Below are positions 27,408 to 33,494 of a stretch of 42,115 bases of DNA, one piece after another. The DNA is taken from positions 1-42,115 of the IMG/VR virus record IMGVR_UViG_3300005915_000007; one strand, given 5' to 3'. The stretch comes from a virus. The notes beneath the pieces were generated by a model. It did no database searches. It saw only the letters and a list, made by a program, of their open reading frames with translations, and had not been told where the DNA came from. The translations under genes were made by a program, and so were the position numbers. Each line of letters begins with the position of its first letter. Position 1 is the first letter of the stretch.

Positions 27408-27408
27408 T

Positions 27409-27651
27409 ATGAAAACACCAGAACGACTCGCAGTAGTCGAAACAAAAATCGAAGACATACAGAAAGATATCAGCACTATAAAGAACAATGACCTTGCTCA
27501 TATAGCGGCAGATATGAAGATATGCAAAGACGAAGTTAATAAGATTAACACTAACTTTCGAGTTTATAAAGCAAAAACGGCAGTATGGGCTGGTATTTTC
27601 ATATTCATAGCAACCGTTTTAAGCCAAATTTTTATAAAGATTTTTGTATGA
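27409..27651 (+). CDS. XhlA-like membrane protein, holin or holin accessory
   Basis: An 80-residue protein with an N-terminal coiled coil (ERLAVVETKIEDIQKDISTI) and a C-terminal membrane helix (VWAGIFIFIATVLSQIFIKIFV), the plan of XhlA-type lysis proteins. ATGA overlap with the peptidase gene that follows supports joint work in lysis. Confidence 0.65.
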   Translation: MKTPERLAVVETKIEDIQKDISTIKNNDLAHIAADMKICKDEVNKINTNFRVYKAKTAVWAGIFIFIATVLSQIFIKIFV

Positions 27652-28478
27652 ATTATTACAGACAAAAAAACTATTCAGACCAACTAGGAACTTGCAACAC
27701 CACAATTGCTAATGCAGGGTGCTTTGTTTGTTCTCTAGCGATGATGTCAGGTAAAACTCCGCCAGAAGTTAACATTATTCTAAAGAACAACGGGGGGTAT
27801 TATAAGGGGTGTATGATGAACTCAGCCAAAGCGTCTGGACTTTTAGGACTTCAATATGATGGCAAAACTCAAAACAAACCCAACTTTACTTGTATAGCAG
27901 AAACAAACCATTATGCACCGAGTTATCCACAGCACTTCTTTGTCTTATTCCCAGATGGTAAGATAAATTGTCCGATTAAGGGCGAAAGAATAAACAATCC
28001 GTATCATATAGTAAGTTATAGATTATTTCACGAAAGGAGTAATATGGGAAAAGTAGTTTGGAACGACATTGAGGTAATATTCACAGATGGACAAGTCAGA
28101 GAGATGTCCCGGGATATTCTACAAAAAGAACGAGGAGCAACTGGAAATGAGTCGTGGGGGTTCGTCCAAGAATGTGAAACCTATGCTCGGAATAAATATG
28201 CTGAATTTAAAGTAGACAAACAGAATTTAATAAAAGGTTCACAAGATAAAGTTACAGAGATAAACCTTTTGAAGAAAAAGAACGAAGCACAACTCGGAGA
28301 GTATAATAAACAAGTCATTAAAAACAACGAGCTAATTGAAACGGACAAGAACCTTAGAGACGAGGTAATTGACTTAGAGGCAGAACTTGCCGAATGTGAG
28401 GCGAAGCCTAGTGATTGCCCTAAAAGTCTCTTAGAACGCATCAGAGAGCTAATTAAAAGTATATTAAACAAGGAGTAA
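27648..28478 (+). CDS. endolysin, C39-like cysteine peptidase with coiled-coil tail
   Basis: The start at 27648 overlaps the stop of the XhlA-like gene. Of 276 residues, the first 140 form a C39-like papain-fold peptidase: the likely catalytic Cys in NAGCFVCSLAMMSG, the PEVN segment, and the likely catalytic His in YPQHFFVLFPDGK. A linker and a long coiled coil follow (about 185-245), ending in a Cys-containing helix (KPSDCPKSLLERI). It should cut peptidoglycan crosslinks at lysis. It could instead be a virion-borne peptidase. Confidence 0.7.
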   Translation: MNYYRQKNYSDQLGTCNTTIANAGCFVCSLAMMSGKTPPEVNIILKNNGGYYKGCMMNSAKASGLLGLQYDGKTQNKPNFTCIAETNHYAPSYPQHFFVLFPDGKINCPIKGERINNPYHIVSYRLFHERSNMGKVVWNDIEVIFTDGQVREMSRDILQKERGATGNESWGFVQECETYARNKYAEFKVDKQNLIKGSQDKVTEINLLKKKNEAQLGEYNKQVIKNNELIETDKNLRDEVIDLEAELAECEAKPSDCPKSLLERIRELIKSILNKE

Positions 28479-28480
28479 TG

Positions 28481-28612
28481 ATGGCAATTAGGAAAACAGC
28501 ACCGAGAAGAAGAAATGTCCCGAAGACAACAAAACAGAGGAGAGCAACGCATACTAAAAAGTTTGGAGCAGGAAGTAAACTCCCCGCAAGGAGAGGAAGG
28601 AATAGAAGATGA
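28481..28612 (+). CDS. tiny, very basic protein (43 aa)
   Basis: It starts at 28481 (or at the adjoining ATG 28478), behind AAGGAG at the end of the peptidase gene, and its TGA overlaps the next ATG. About one third of the residues are Arg or Lys (TAPRRRNVPKTTKQRR). Its composition suggests nucleic-acid or membrane-surface binding. No family recognised; the coupling on both sides argues it is translated. Confidence 0.55.
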   Translation: MAIRKTAPRRRNVPKTTKQRRATHTKKFGAGSKLPARRGRNRR

Positions 28613-28782
28613 GTAAGATTACAAAGATGTTGGGAAGTGTACGATTCTGGTACGCAGTAGTTATGGCGGTGTCGATGTATTTGGAAGCATCTGATGTATT
28701 GCCTGGTGCAGTTGCTAAAGCGATAGAGCTGCTTTCAATTCTAGGAATCTCAGTTAGAACTGTCGATAAGTTCAGTAAATAA
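28609..28782 (+). CDS. small membrane protein, holin-like (57 aa)
   Basis: Overlaps the preceding gene by ATGA. It has one clear hydrophobic segment (FWYAVVMAVSMYLEAS) and a second weaker one (AVAKAIELLSILGISV), with a basic end. The size, two possible membrane segments and place after the endolysin suggest a holin or lysis regulator. It is the last gene before the bidirectional terminator. Confidence 0.5.
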   Translation: MSKITKMLGSVRFWYAVVMAVSMYLEASDVLPGAVAKAIELLSILGISVRTVDKFSK

Positions 28783-28785
28783 AAG

Positions 28786-28817
28786 AAAAAGACTCTACTT
28801 TTCAGCGGAGTCTTTTT
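28786..28817. terminator. bidirectional intrinsic terminator
   Basis: AAAAAGACTC (28786-28795) pairs with GAGTCTTTTT (28808-28817), giving a GC-containing hairpin with an A-tract on one side and a T-tract on the other, so it can end transcription in both directions. It lies exactly between the converging late and leftward operons, and its right half encodes the last residues of the converging HNH protein. Confidence 0.88.
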
Positions 28818-29160
28818 TTAATTCATCATATATTTCATTCAAGTTTCCTAGATTGTCCTTGAATAGTTTTCGTCTGTCTAATTCTAATTCGTCAGCCCAA
28901 GCATTACCTTTAACTTGTAGTATTGTCTGTACTATGCGAGGGTCGCCAGAGAAATGGTGCTTGCAATGACAAGGTCTACATAACGGCACTAGGTTTCTCT
29001 CGTCCCACCTCAAATAAAGAGACTTCTTCTTCTCAATGTAGTGATGCATCTCTGATGTAGGTTCTCCACATACGATACATTTAGGATTTCTTGGAACTTG
29101 TATCTTTTGCAGGAGTCGGTCCATCTTGTCCTTCAGCACTCCCTTTTTGCTTTTTGCCAC
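28795..29160 (-). CDS. HNH endonuclease
   Basis: A 121-residue protein from a GTG start with an ideal AAGGAGG. It contains CIVCGEPTSEMHHYIEK...NLVPLCRPCHCKHHF, a zinc-supported HNH motif (CxxC, HH, N, CxxCH). Unlike the other HNH genes here it is the last gene of an operon and overlaps its neighbour by 80 nt. HNH proteins of this size can serve packaging or recombination; homing is also possible. Confidence 0.8.
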   Translation of the reverse strand: MAKSKKGVLKDKMDRLLQKIQVPRNPKCIVCGEPTSEMHHYIEKKKSLYLRWDERNLVPLCRPCHCKHHFSGDPRIVQTILQVKGNAWADELELDRRKLFKDNLGNLNEIYDELKKDSAEK

Positions 29161-29269
29161 TAGCCTCCTTGTTCATCTCCTTGTTAATCTGTTGCTTCGC
29201 TTCGTTAATCTGATTGTCCAATATTTCTTTTTGAACCATTAGTTGTCCGTATCTTTCAAAAGCGTTCAT
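29081..29269 (-). CDS. small coiled-coil protein (62 aa)
   Basis: Starts behind a perfect AGGAGG. The first 35 residues are a coiled coil (MVQKEILDNQINEAKQQINK), followed by a Lys/Gly/Ser-rich disordered tail. Its Shine-Dalgarno overlaps the stop codon of the split CHAP remnant at 29277, so before the HNH insertion it followed the CHAP gene directly. Confidence 0.65.
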   Translation of the reverse strand: MNAFERYGQLMVQKEILDNQINEAKQQINKEMNKEASGKKQKGSAEGQDGPTPAKDTSSKKS

Positions 29270-29276
29270 CTTCCTC

Positions 29277-29339
29277 CTAGGTTATTATATATCCTCTTAC
29301 TCGACTCTTTGGTATTGTTCTCTCGGTGATTCTTCCTCG
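29277..29339 (-). pseudogene. orphaned 3' end of a CHAP gene
   Basis: Read leftward this gives RGRITERTIPKSRVRGYIIT and a TAG stop. It matches the last residues of the intact CHAP protein (ITERTVPKSRIRGYIYS at 29939-29995) almost residue for residue, while most synonymous positions differ. It has no start of its own and lies just behind the HNH gene. It is best explained as the old end of the CHAP gene, cut off when the HNH gene arrived with a replacement end. Confidence 0.85.
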
Positions 29340-29341
29340 GT

Positions 29342-29887
29342 TTATTTGCGTTGTAACGTGTTTTCTAGGTAGCATTGCCTGTTGCAGTATTGTAGCGTCC
29401 TCCAGTGACTAGTATTACGTTTGTTCCTGTGAAATGTTTTGCTACAACCCACACATCTCTTCGATTCCTTCTTGGGCAGGCAAGGATGGTACTTGCTTAT
29501 GTGTTCCCCCACACCGCCACCGAGAAGCTCCAAGTTTTCTATTCTATTGTCGGCAGGGATTCCATTGATATGATGAACAACCTCTTTGCTGTCTAGCTTG
29601 CGTCCTAAATGCTCCTCCATTATAATCCTGTGCACGAGTTTGTGGTCTTTGTTGCGATACGCGTACCCGTTGCTTACTGAGGTGCCACCCTTCCAATTTG
29701 GTGCGTCCTTACCTGTTGGCACTTCCCCCTTTCTGAATCTGCCACTATTCGGCAACGAACCATTGCTTTTGCCCAAGCAACTATACGAACAGAATTTGAA
29801 TTTACCAAGCCTGCACCTTTTGACATAAACTTTCTTACCGCACAGCTCACAAGCCATCACTTTTCCTAATCTTGTTCTTTTAACCAT
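29342..29887 (-). CDS. HNH homing endonuclease with N-terminal zinc ribbon
   Basis: A 181-residue protein. It has an N-terminal ribbon CELCGKKV...FCSYSC, then a KDAPNWKGG motif like that of other homing nucleases, then the nuclease LVHRIIMEEHLGRKLDSKEV with VHHINGIPADNRIENLEL (HNH_3 type), and a C-terminal second ribbon (CVGCSK...YCNRQC). It has its own consensus promoter and AAGGAG. It sits between the intact CHAP gene and the orphaned CHAP end, i.e. it invaded that gene. Confidence 0.88.
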   Translation of the reverse strand: MVKRTRLGKVMACELCGKKVYVKRCRLGKFKFCSYSCLGKSNGSLPNSGRFRKGEVPTGKDAPNWKGGTSVSNGYAYRNKDHKLVHRIIMEEHLGRKLDSKEVVHHINGIPADNRIENLELLGGGVGEHISKYHPCLPKKESKRCVGCSKTFHRNKRNTSHWRTLQYCNRQCYLENTLQRK

Positions 29888-29906
29888 AATAACTCCTTAT
29901 GGTCAT

Positions 29907-29935
29907 ATCATACACCCGCTATAACAACCTGTCAA
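29907..29935 (-). promoter_or_regulatory. consensus promoter for the HNH gene
   Basis: Leftward TTGACA (29930-29935), 17-nt spacer, TATGAT (29907-29912). It begins 4 nt after the CHAP stop codon, so the HNH gene carries its own promoter as well as lying in the operon. Confidence 0.75.
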
Positions 29936-29938
29936 GTA

Positions 29939-30463
29939 CTAACTGTATATATATCCACGGATTCTAGATTTAGGCACTGTTCGTTCTGTTATTTTCGATT
30001 TTATCCAGTTAGCCTCTTTTACTCTTATCGAATCACCATAATCTGCTATAACTACTGAAGCGTGGTTCCACTCCAAAGCTATTGCTCCTATTTTCGCCTC
30101 TTGCGTTTGTGGTTTAATCGTTCCAGCGTAGCCAAGGCTTCTCGTGATGCCTGTGACTCTTTTTGCGTATATGACACATTGGTCCCAGCTTTCCCCAACG
30201 ACTTTGATGTCCGACCCATATCCCGTGAAGCTCTCTGATGTCCTCGCCTGTTGAACTCTCTGTTCTTCTTCAAGTCTTTCAAGAACTTTCTGATTATTAG
30301 ACATACCAGGAATGAAAACCCGATTATTATTATCAGTATCTCTACTATCCCCCATAATGTATCTATGAATGTCATCTACCTCCTTATGTTTCGTCTCTGC
30401 GTGCCCTATGTTGCACGTTAATATGACTGCAACTACTAAAAATATCGTGTTTAAGTATTTCAT
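29939..30463 (-). CDS. secreted CHAP-domain peptidoglycan hydrolase
   Basis: A 174-residue protein with a signal peptide (NTIFLVVAVILTCNIGHA, likely cut after HAE), a charged linker and a C-terminal CHAP domain: catalytic Cys in SWDQCVIYAKR, His in WNHASVVIADYGD, and the VKEANW...ITERTVPKSRIRGYIY end typical of the family. It should cleave peptidoglycan outside the membrane. AAGGA precedes the ATG. A second gene is nested in it (30088-30375), and the downstream HNH gene has altered its 3' end. Confidence 0.82.
   Translation of the reverse strand: MKYLNTIFLVVAVILTCNIGHAETKHKEVDDIHRYIMGDSRDTDNNNRVFIPGMSNNQKVLERLEEEQRVQQARTSESFTGYGSDIKVVGESWDQCVIYAKRVTGITRSLGYAGTIKPQTQEAKIGAIALEWNHASVVIADYGDSIRVKEANWIKSKITERTVPKSRIRGYIYS
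30088..30375 (-). CDS. nested membrane protein, possible holin or lysis regulator
   Basis: A 95-residue ORF lying wholly inside the CHAP gene in another frame. Its ATG follows AAGGAGGT, the best ribosome site in the area. The product has one membrane helix (LWGIVEILIIIIGFSFLVCL) followed by a strongly basic tail. A membrane protein nested in a wall hydrolase gene recalls the Rz/Rz1 arrangement, though it has no lipobox. Ribosome site, hydrophobic run and basic tail together make chance unlikely. Confidence 0.7.
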   Translation of the reverse strand: MTFIDTLWGIVEILIIIIGFSFLVCLIIRKFLKDLKKNREFNRRGHQRASRDMGRTSKSLGKAGTNVSYTQKESQASREALATLERLNHKRKRRK

Positions 30464-30509
30464 ACATCCTTGTTAGTAAATTAAGCAAAGATTGTTTCAT
30501 ATTGTTTAG

Positions 30510-30525
30510 CTCGGTGTTTGCCGAG
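30510..30525. other. small hairpin in the gap 30464-30579
   Basis: CTCGG-TGTTTG-CCGAG, followed rightward by GTCTCTTTT. The gap of 116 nt holds no clear gene. On the leftward transcript the hairpin sits in the untranslated region between 30580 and the CHAP gene and could be a processing or partial termination site. Confidence 0.4.
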
Positions 30526-30579
30526 GTCTCTTTTAATAAGGTTATTTTCTATCTAGCTAAGATGTAATCTATTCATCTT

Positions 30580-30864
30580 TTACTCCAATGCTTTCCTAAA
30601 ATCACGAATCGAATAAGCTCCAGAAAAGATTGTTATAAATCTTTCTAACTTTTTTGGTATAAGTATCAACCCAAACTCACTTCTCTTGTTGCCATCCCAA
30701 CCAAAATTAGGAAGAACAAAATTAACCCAAGCCCAATATCTTCTACTGGGAGAATGCTCGTATGAATATTGCTGGCCACAAGAAACTTTAGTCAAAGGGT
30801 CGTTCCAACTACAATAAATAATATTTCCTGAACAACTTTCAAAATAATATCTTTCTGTTTTCAT
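30580..30864 (-). CDS. hypothetical protein (94 aa), Trp/Tyr/Cys-rich
   Basis: Starts behind AAAGGAG. The product is aromatic and has two cysteines (FESCSGNIIYCSW; KVSCGQQYSYEH), then NFGWDGNKRSEFGLI. It has no signal or membrane segment. Unknown family; part of the leftward accessory operon. Confidence 0.55.
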   Translation of the reverse strand: MKTERYYFESCSGNIIYCSWNDPLTKVSCGQQYSYEHSPSRRYWAWVNFVLPNFGWDGNKRSEFGLILIPKKLERFITIFSGAYSIRDFRKALE

Positions 30865-30883
30865 AATTCTCCTTTTAGGTTAT

Positions 30884-31093
30884 CTAACCAAGATGTAATC
30901 CTCTATCAGTAAAAGTTACTTTTTTCTTACTCTCTCCACTCAATCCTTTGTAAAATAAATTAATAAAGTCTGCTGAGTCTTGGCTTAACCCAAAAACTCC
31001 TATCTTAATACTGCCATCAGCTATTAAGGCATCAACTTCACAAAGAATGTTTGCTAATTTATCTCCTGCTTTTTTATCAAATACTACTTCCAT
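30884..31093 (-). CDS. hypothetical protein (69 aa)
   Basis: Starts behind AAAAGGA. A small alpha/beta-like protein (KKAGDKLANILCEVDALIAD, IGVFGLSQDSADFINLFYKG). Its upstream region holds the structured element 31116-31206. No family recognised. Confidence 0.55.
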   Translation of the reverse strand: MEVVFDKKAGDKLANILCEVDALIADGSIKIGVFGLSQDSADFINLFYKGLSGESKKKVTFTDRGLHLG

Positions 31094-31115
31094 AGTGTCC
31101 TTTTAATTATATTTT

Positions 31116-31206
31116 CCCTCCAGCCAGCCAAACGGAACAGTGCTCGCTTGTTACCCAGGAAAGCCCTAGATACCGACTGGAGGGTTCGGTTTGGGGCATA
31201 CGCCCC
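31116..31206 (-). ncRNA. structured leader element, possible cis-regulatory RNA
   Basis: CCCTCCAG (31116-31123) pairs with CTGGAGGG (31177-31184), enclosing about 50 nt. A second hairpin, GGGGC-ATAC-GCCCC (31193-31206), flanks it. CCAAAC (31128-31133) can instead pair with GTTTGG (31189-31194), which would compete with the second hairpin. It fills the gap before the gene at 31093. The local GC content is higher than in neighbouring genes. A 33-codon leftward ORF crosses it but lacks a ribosome site. Confidence 0.45.
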
Positions 31207-31245
31207 ATTTTTACACACTTGTGACCGACCACTCAGGAAACCAGC

Positions 31246-31407
31246 TTATCTGTTATCGGCTGGGATTAAATCTTCCACAAATACTCTACTTCCGCAACCA
31301 TCGTCTATAAACTTTGGCTGACTATCATATTTTGTTCCACCAGAATTGGGATAGCGACACCAGCCATCTGCAAAGGAGTAATTATCGAAGAAATCTTTCC
31401 AAATCAT
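31246..31407 (-). CDS. small hypothetical protein (53 aa)
   Basis: The ATG overlaps the stop of the gene before it (ATGA) and follows AAAGGAAA. The product starts MIWKDFFDNYSFADGWCRYP and has a Gly/Asp/Cys-rich middle (KFIDDGCGSRVF). No family recognised. Coupling and ribosome site support it. Confidence 0.6.
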   Translation of the reverse strand: MIWKDFFDNYSFADGWCRYPNSGGTKYDSQPKFIDDGCGSRVFVEDLIPADNR

Positions 31408-31547
31408 TTTTTTCCTTTATATGTTATTTTAACTACTGGAAACAGTAAAGCGTTCATTATTGCTATCTTAATTCTGCCAGCTAGCTTTGGTCTATCTTCA
31501 AAAGTAAGTATGAATAAACCATTTTCTGATGCTTTGTAATCTGTCAT
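31404..31547 (-). CDS. small hypothetical protein (47 aa)
   Basis: Starts behind AAAGGAG, downstream of a GNRA hairpin. The product (MTDYKASENGLFILTFEDRP...) is amphipathic and ends basic. It is coupled to the next small gene. No family recognised. Confidence 0.6.
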   Translation of the reverse strand: MTDYKASENGLFILTFEDRPKLAGRIKIAIMNALLFPVVKITYKGKK

Positions 31548-31570
31548 AATTCTCCTTTAGGTTACTTGGG

Positions 31571-31588
31571 GAAATTCTTACGAATTTC
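31571..31588 (-). repeat. GNRA-loop hairpin, copy 2
   Basis: On the leftward RNA GAAATTC-GTAA-GAATTTC, immediately after the stop codon of the zincin gene and before the ribosome site of the 47-aa gene. Confidence 0.8.
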
Positions 31589-31980
31589 TATTTTAGTTTC
31601 ATATACTTACTTATTAAGCTAGTTAGTTTATCTCCCCAGATTGCGTGGTGTCCCGTCTTGTCTCCCATTTTCTCATTCCAGTCGTGAGTAAGAACGTGTG
31701 CTATTTCGTGTAAGAATAAAGCGTCATTTCCCTTCGGACACAATATGGTCTTGATACTATACATACACAATCCATCAGTGCTGTCTTTGACTTTCCAATC
31801 CTCGATACCTTCTTCTTTTAGAATATGCTCCCAACTTATTTTTTTATGCTTTGATAAGTAATCCAAAACATTCACATCTGCATCTAGGTCAGACATCTTG
31901 TGCCCTAATATTTCCTCCGCCTTATAATCTGCTAGATGATAAAACTTTATCTCTTTCATTATCTCTTGCTTCTTACTCAT
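31588..31980 (-). CDS. zinc metalloprotease-like protein (SprT/WLM type)
   Basis: A 130-residue protein with HEIAHVLTHDW (HExxH zincin motif) and a downstream TGHHAIWGDKLTSLI, which supplies the third zinc ligand in the manner of SprT-like and related minimal metallopeptidases. The cysteines ahead of it (LCMYSIKTILCPKG) are unusual. It may process a host or phage protein. It begins with a Lys/Glu-rich helix. ATG behind AAGGAG. Confidence 0.7.
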   Translation of the reverse strand: MSKKQEIMKEIKFYHLADYKAEEILGHKMSDLDADVNVLDYLSKHKKISWEHILKEEGIEDWKVKDSTDGLCMYSIKTILCPKGNDALFLHEIAHVLTHDWNEKMGDKTGHHAIWGDKLTSLISKYMKLK

Positions 31981-32003
31981 CTTTTACTCCTTAGATTAAA
32001 TTG

Positions 32004-32087
32004 TGTGAGGTTTGAGGTTATCGCCCCTCACAAGGTTGGTCGGGTGGTATTTCCGCCCCACCCATAGCGGTTCAGACTGTTGAGGGG
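32004..32087 (-). promoter_or_regulatory. structured leader with alternative pairings
   Basis: TGTGAGG (32004-32010) pairs with CCTCACA (32026-32032); GGGTGG (32042-32047) pairs with CCACCC (32058-32063). CCCCTCA (32024-32030) can instead pair with TGAGGGG (32081-32087), excluding the first stem. The element fills the gap before the zincin gene, so it could switch its translation. No ligand or class recognised. Confidence 0.4.
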
Positions 32088-32093
32088 AGTGGA

Positions 32094-32372
32094 TTAGTCC
32101 TCTTCTTCCCCTGGGTCGTCTGAAAAGTCGTCACCTAGTATTCCTGTTATGCCGAGTAATTCCCCAGCATTGTGTATCAGAGCTTGTTCGTTGTTGGTGG
32201 TGAGTTCCAACAACTGGTCGGTTGCGTGGACCACATTCACCAGCGTAGCAGATACTTCGTACCCGTGTGGTGAGGTGGTCATCATCATATGGCAGGAGTC
32301 GGATAGCGTGGTCAAGAGGTCGTGTATGGCTTGTATGTCTCGCATATCCGCCTGTAAGACATCACTCAGCAT
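32094..32372 (-). CDS. hypothetical protein (92 aa), acidic
   Basis: Starts behind AAGG with a short overlap with the gene before it. Helical (MRDIQAIHDLLTTLSDSCHM; LVNVVHATDQLLELTTNNEQ) with an acidic tail (DDFSDDPGEEED). Its GC content is near 50%, higher than neighbouring leftward genes, as is that of the next two genes, suggesting joint transfer. No family recognised. Confidence 0.6.
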   Translation of the reverse strand: MLSDVLQADMRDIQAIHDLLTTLSDSCHMMMTTSPHGYEVSATLVNVVHATDQLLELTTNNEQALIHNAGELLGITGILGDDFSDDPGEEED

Positions 32373-32701
32373 AACCTTGCCTCTCCTGAAGCGTCCAGTT
32401 TGATTTGCGAACTTCTCTCCCTGACAGCTTCCAGAGTTCCTGTTATAGTCGGAAACAGAACCTCCTTTGTACCATCGTCATACGACCAGCTACCATCTTC
32501 TCTTTCCTCGATTACGAGGGAGTATGTGACCTGGAGTTTTCCGTAGTCTACGATGGTTATTATGAGCTTTTGCACTCTTTTCACCTCTCTTTGCTTCGTA
32601 GAGTTGTTCACGAGTCGGATTGCCTGTCCTGTGGATTCTGTGACAAAGTGCTTCGCAAGTTCTACAACGACCTTCTGCATTGAATATTTCTGACTTGCCA
32701 T
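32366..32701 (-). CDS. hypothetical protein (about 111 aa)
   Basis: ATG 32701 is chosen because AAAGGA lies just upstream; an upstream in-frame start at 32740 has none. The product is alpha/beta-like (KYSMQKVVVELAKHFVTEST; VQKLIITIVDYGKLQVTYSL; an acidic strand VIEEREDGSWSYDDG). Its first two thirds overlap the HNH gene in another frame, which is unusual for two sensible proteins. No family recognised. Confidence 0.5.
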   Translation of the reverse strand: MASQKYSMQKVVVELAKHFVTESTGQAIRLVNNSTKQREVKRVQKLIITIVDYGKLQVTYSLVIEEREDGSWSYDDGTKEVLFPTITGTLEAVRERSSQIKLDASGEARLC

Positions 32702-32831
32702 TATCCTTTCTGTTCTGAATATGGTGTAATACCATACCACGAAAACTCAGTGGTCTCTTACAAACTGCACACCTTCCGTTCTGGCTCTCGAAAACGAACT
32801 TCTTGGTTCCCTTCGACCAAGCCGTAAGCAA
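32490..32831 (-). CDS. HNH endonuclease
   Basis: A 113-residue protein from a TTG start behind a G-rich ribosome site. CAVCKRPLSFRGMVLHHIQN...CRTCEALCHRIHRTGNPT is a clear HNH motif with zinc cysteines; a basic tail follows. The last 210 nt overlap the gene at 32366-32701. Likely a free-standing homing endonuclease; it has its own promoter-like sequence at 32943-32970. Confidence 0.75.
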   Translation of the reverse strand: MLTAWSKGTKKFVFESQNGRCAVCKRPLSFRGMVLHHIQNRKDNGKSEIFNAEGRCRTCEALCHRIHRTGNPTREQLYEAKRGEKSAKAHNNHRRLRKTPGHILPRNRGKRRW

Positions 32832-32942
32832 TCCCCCCTTTGTCTAGGAAAATAAAAAGAGAGCTAGATAATACTAGACTCCCTAAAGCCCTCACTTTTC
32901 TGTTTGATTTTTATGTCGTTTAACATAAATACCTTATTTAAT

Positions 32943-32970
32943 ATTCTATATCTTTATTTCTTTTTGTCAA
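32943..32970 (-). promoter_or_regulatory. promoter-like sequence before the HNH gene
   Basis: Leftward TTGACA (32965-32970), 16-nt spacer, TAGAAT (32943-32948). The leader to the HNH start is about 105 nt. The hexamer array lies about 40 bp upstream of the -35 box. Confidence 0.6.
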
Positions 32971-33011
32971 GCTCTTATAGCGATACACTCGATGTACCGC
33001 TTATAAAATCA

Positions 33012-33143
33012 CGACCCCGACCTCGACCTCGACCTCGACCCCGACCTCGACCTCGACCACGACCACGACCCCGACCACGACCCCGACCTCGACCTCGACC
33101 ACGACCTCGACCACGACCCCGACCACGACCACGACCCCGACCA
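33012..33143. repeat. 22 tandem hexamers CGACCN
   Basis: Twenty-two units of CGACCN without interruption, where N is C, T or A but never G, and the other five positions never change. N is the third codon base of Pro in the rightward Arg-Pro frame and also of Arg in the leftward Gly-Arg frame. The leftward frame has no start after its nearest stop. It may be a coding repeat, a protein-binding array or an origin-like element. Confidence 0.9.
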
Positions 33144-33179
33144 GTCTGTGTTATGGATGTTAATTAAGAACATTCTGCC

Positions 33180-33494
33180 CTACCATTTCACTGGATAAAT
33201 TGCCTCAACTGATTGTCGCATAACCATAGCCTTTTGCTTTGGCAAATCTTGTGCATCAGATGGAGAAGCGTTTGAGTAATCTCCCGTGTCGAATACTATC
33301 TGTGCCTCGTCTAGTTCAATGAAGGTCGGGTTCACTGACTTTACTTTTCCAAAATAGATGTACCTAGCACACTGAAACGCCCACTTTTTGTCTACTAAGT
33401 CACCCATTCCGTTCACTTCAATCGGCTCAAAATCATCTCCTAGCTGGTCTTTTATCTTTTCTAAAGTCTCGTCACTCACATCAATCATAGGCAT
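33180..33494 (-). CDS. hypothetical protein (104 aa)
   Basis: Starts behind AAGGAGG with a 10-nt overlap with the gene before. Begins with an acidic helix (DETLEKIKDQLGDDFEP), then a beta-rich region (KWAFQCARYIYFGKVKSVNP; FIELDEAQIVFDTGD) and a QAMVM-like end (KQKAMVMRQSVEAIYPVKW). It looks like a compact domain of unknown function. Confidence 0.6.
   Translation of the reverse strand: MPMIDVSDETLEKIKDQLGDDFEPIEVNGMGDLVDKKWAFQCARYIYFGKVKSVNPTFIELDEAQIVFDTGDYSNASPSDAQDLPKQKAMVMRQSVEAIYPVKW

Larger units (their letters stand above)
32832..33179. other. 348-nt region without a confident gene
   Basis: It holds, in leftward order, an array of 22 hexamers (33012-33143), a promoter-like sequence (32943-32970) and an AT-rich leader. 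One rightward ORF crosses it (ATG 32913 to 33167): a hydrophobic N-terminus, then 22 Arg-Pro pairs. It has no ribosome site, and I do not treat it as proven. Confidence 0.6.

Noticed and set aside
31110-31212. 33-codon leftward ORF crossing the structured leader
   Set aside because: Its ATG has no ribosome site and the strong base pairing explains the sequence better.
33012-33143. CRISPR array
   Set aside because: Units are only 6 bp with no spacers, and no cas genes are present. The GNRA hairpins are dispersed and also not an array.
32913-33167. Rightward ORF with a hydrophobic N-terminus and 22 Arg-Pro pairs
   Set aside because: No ribosome site, opposite to all neighbouring genes, and most of its length is a simple repeat. 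Kept as a possibility only in the repeat entry.
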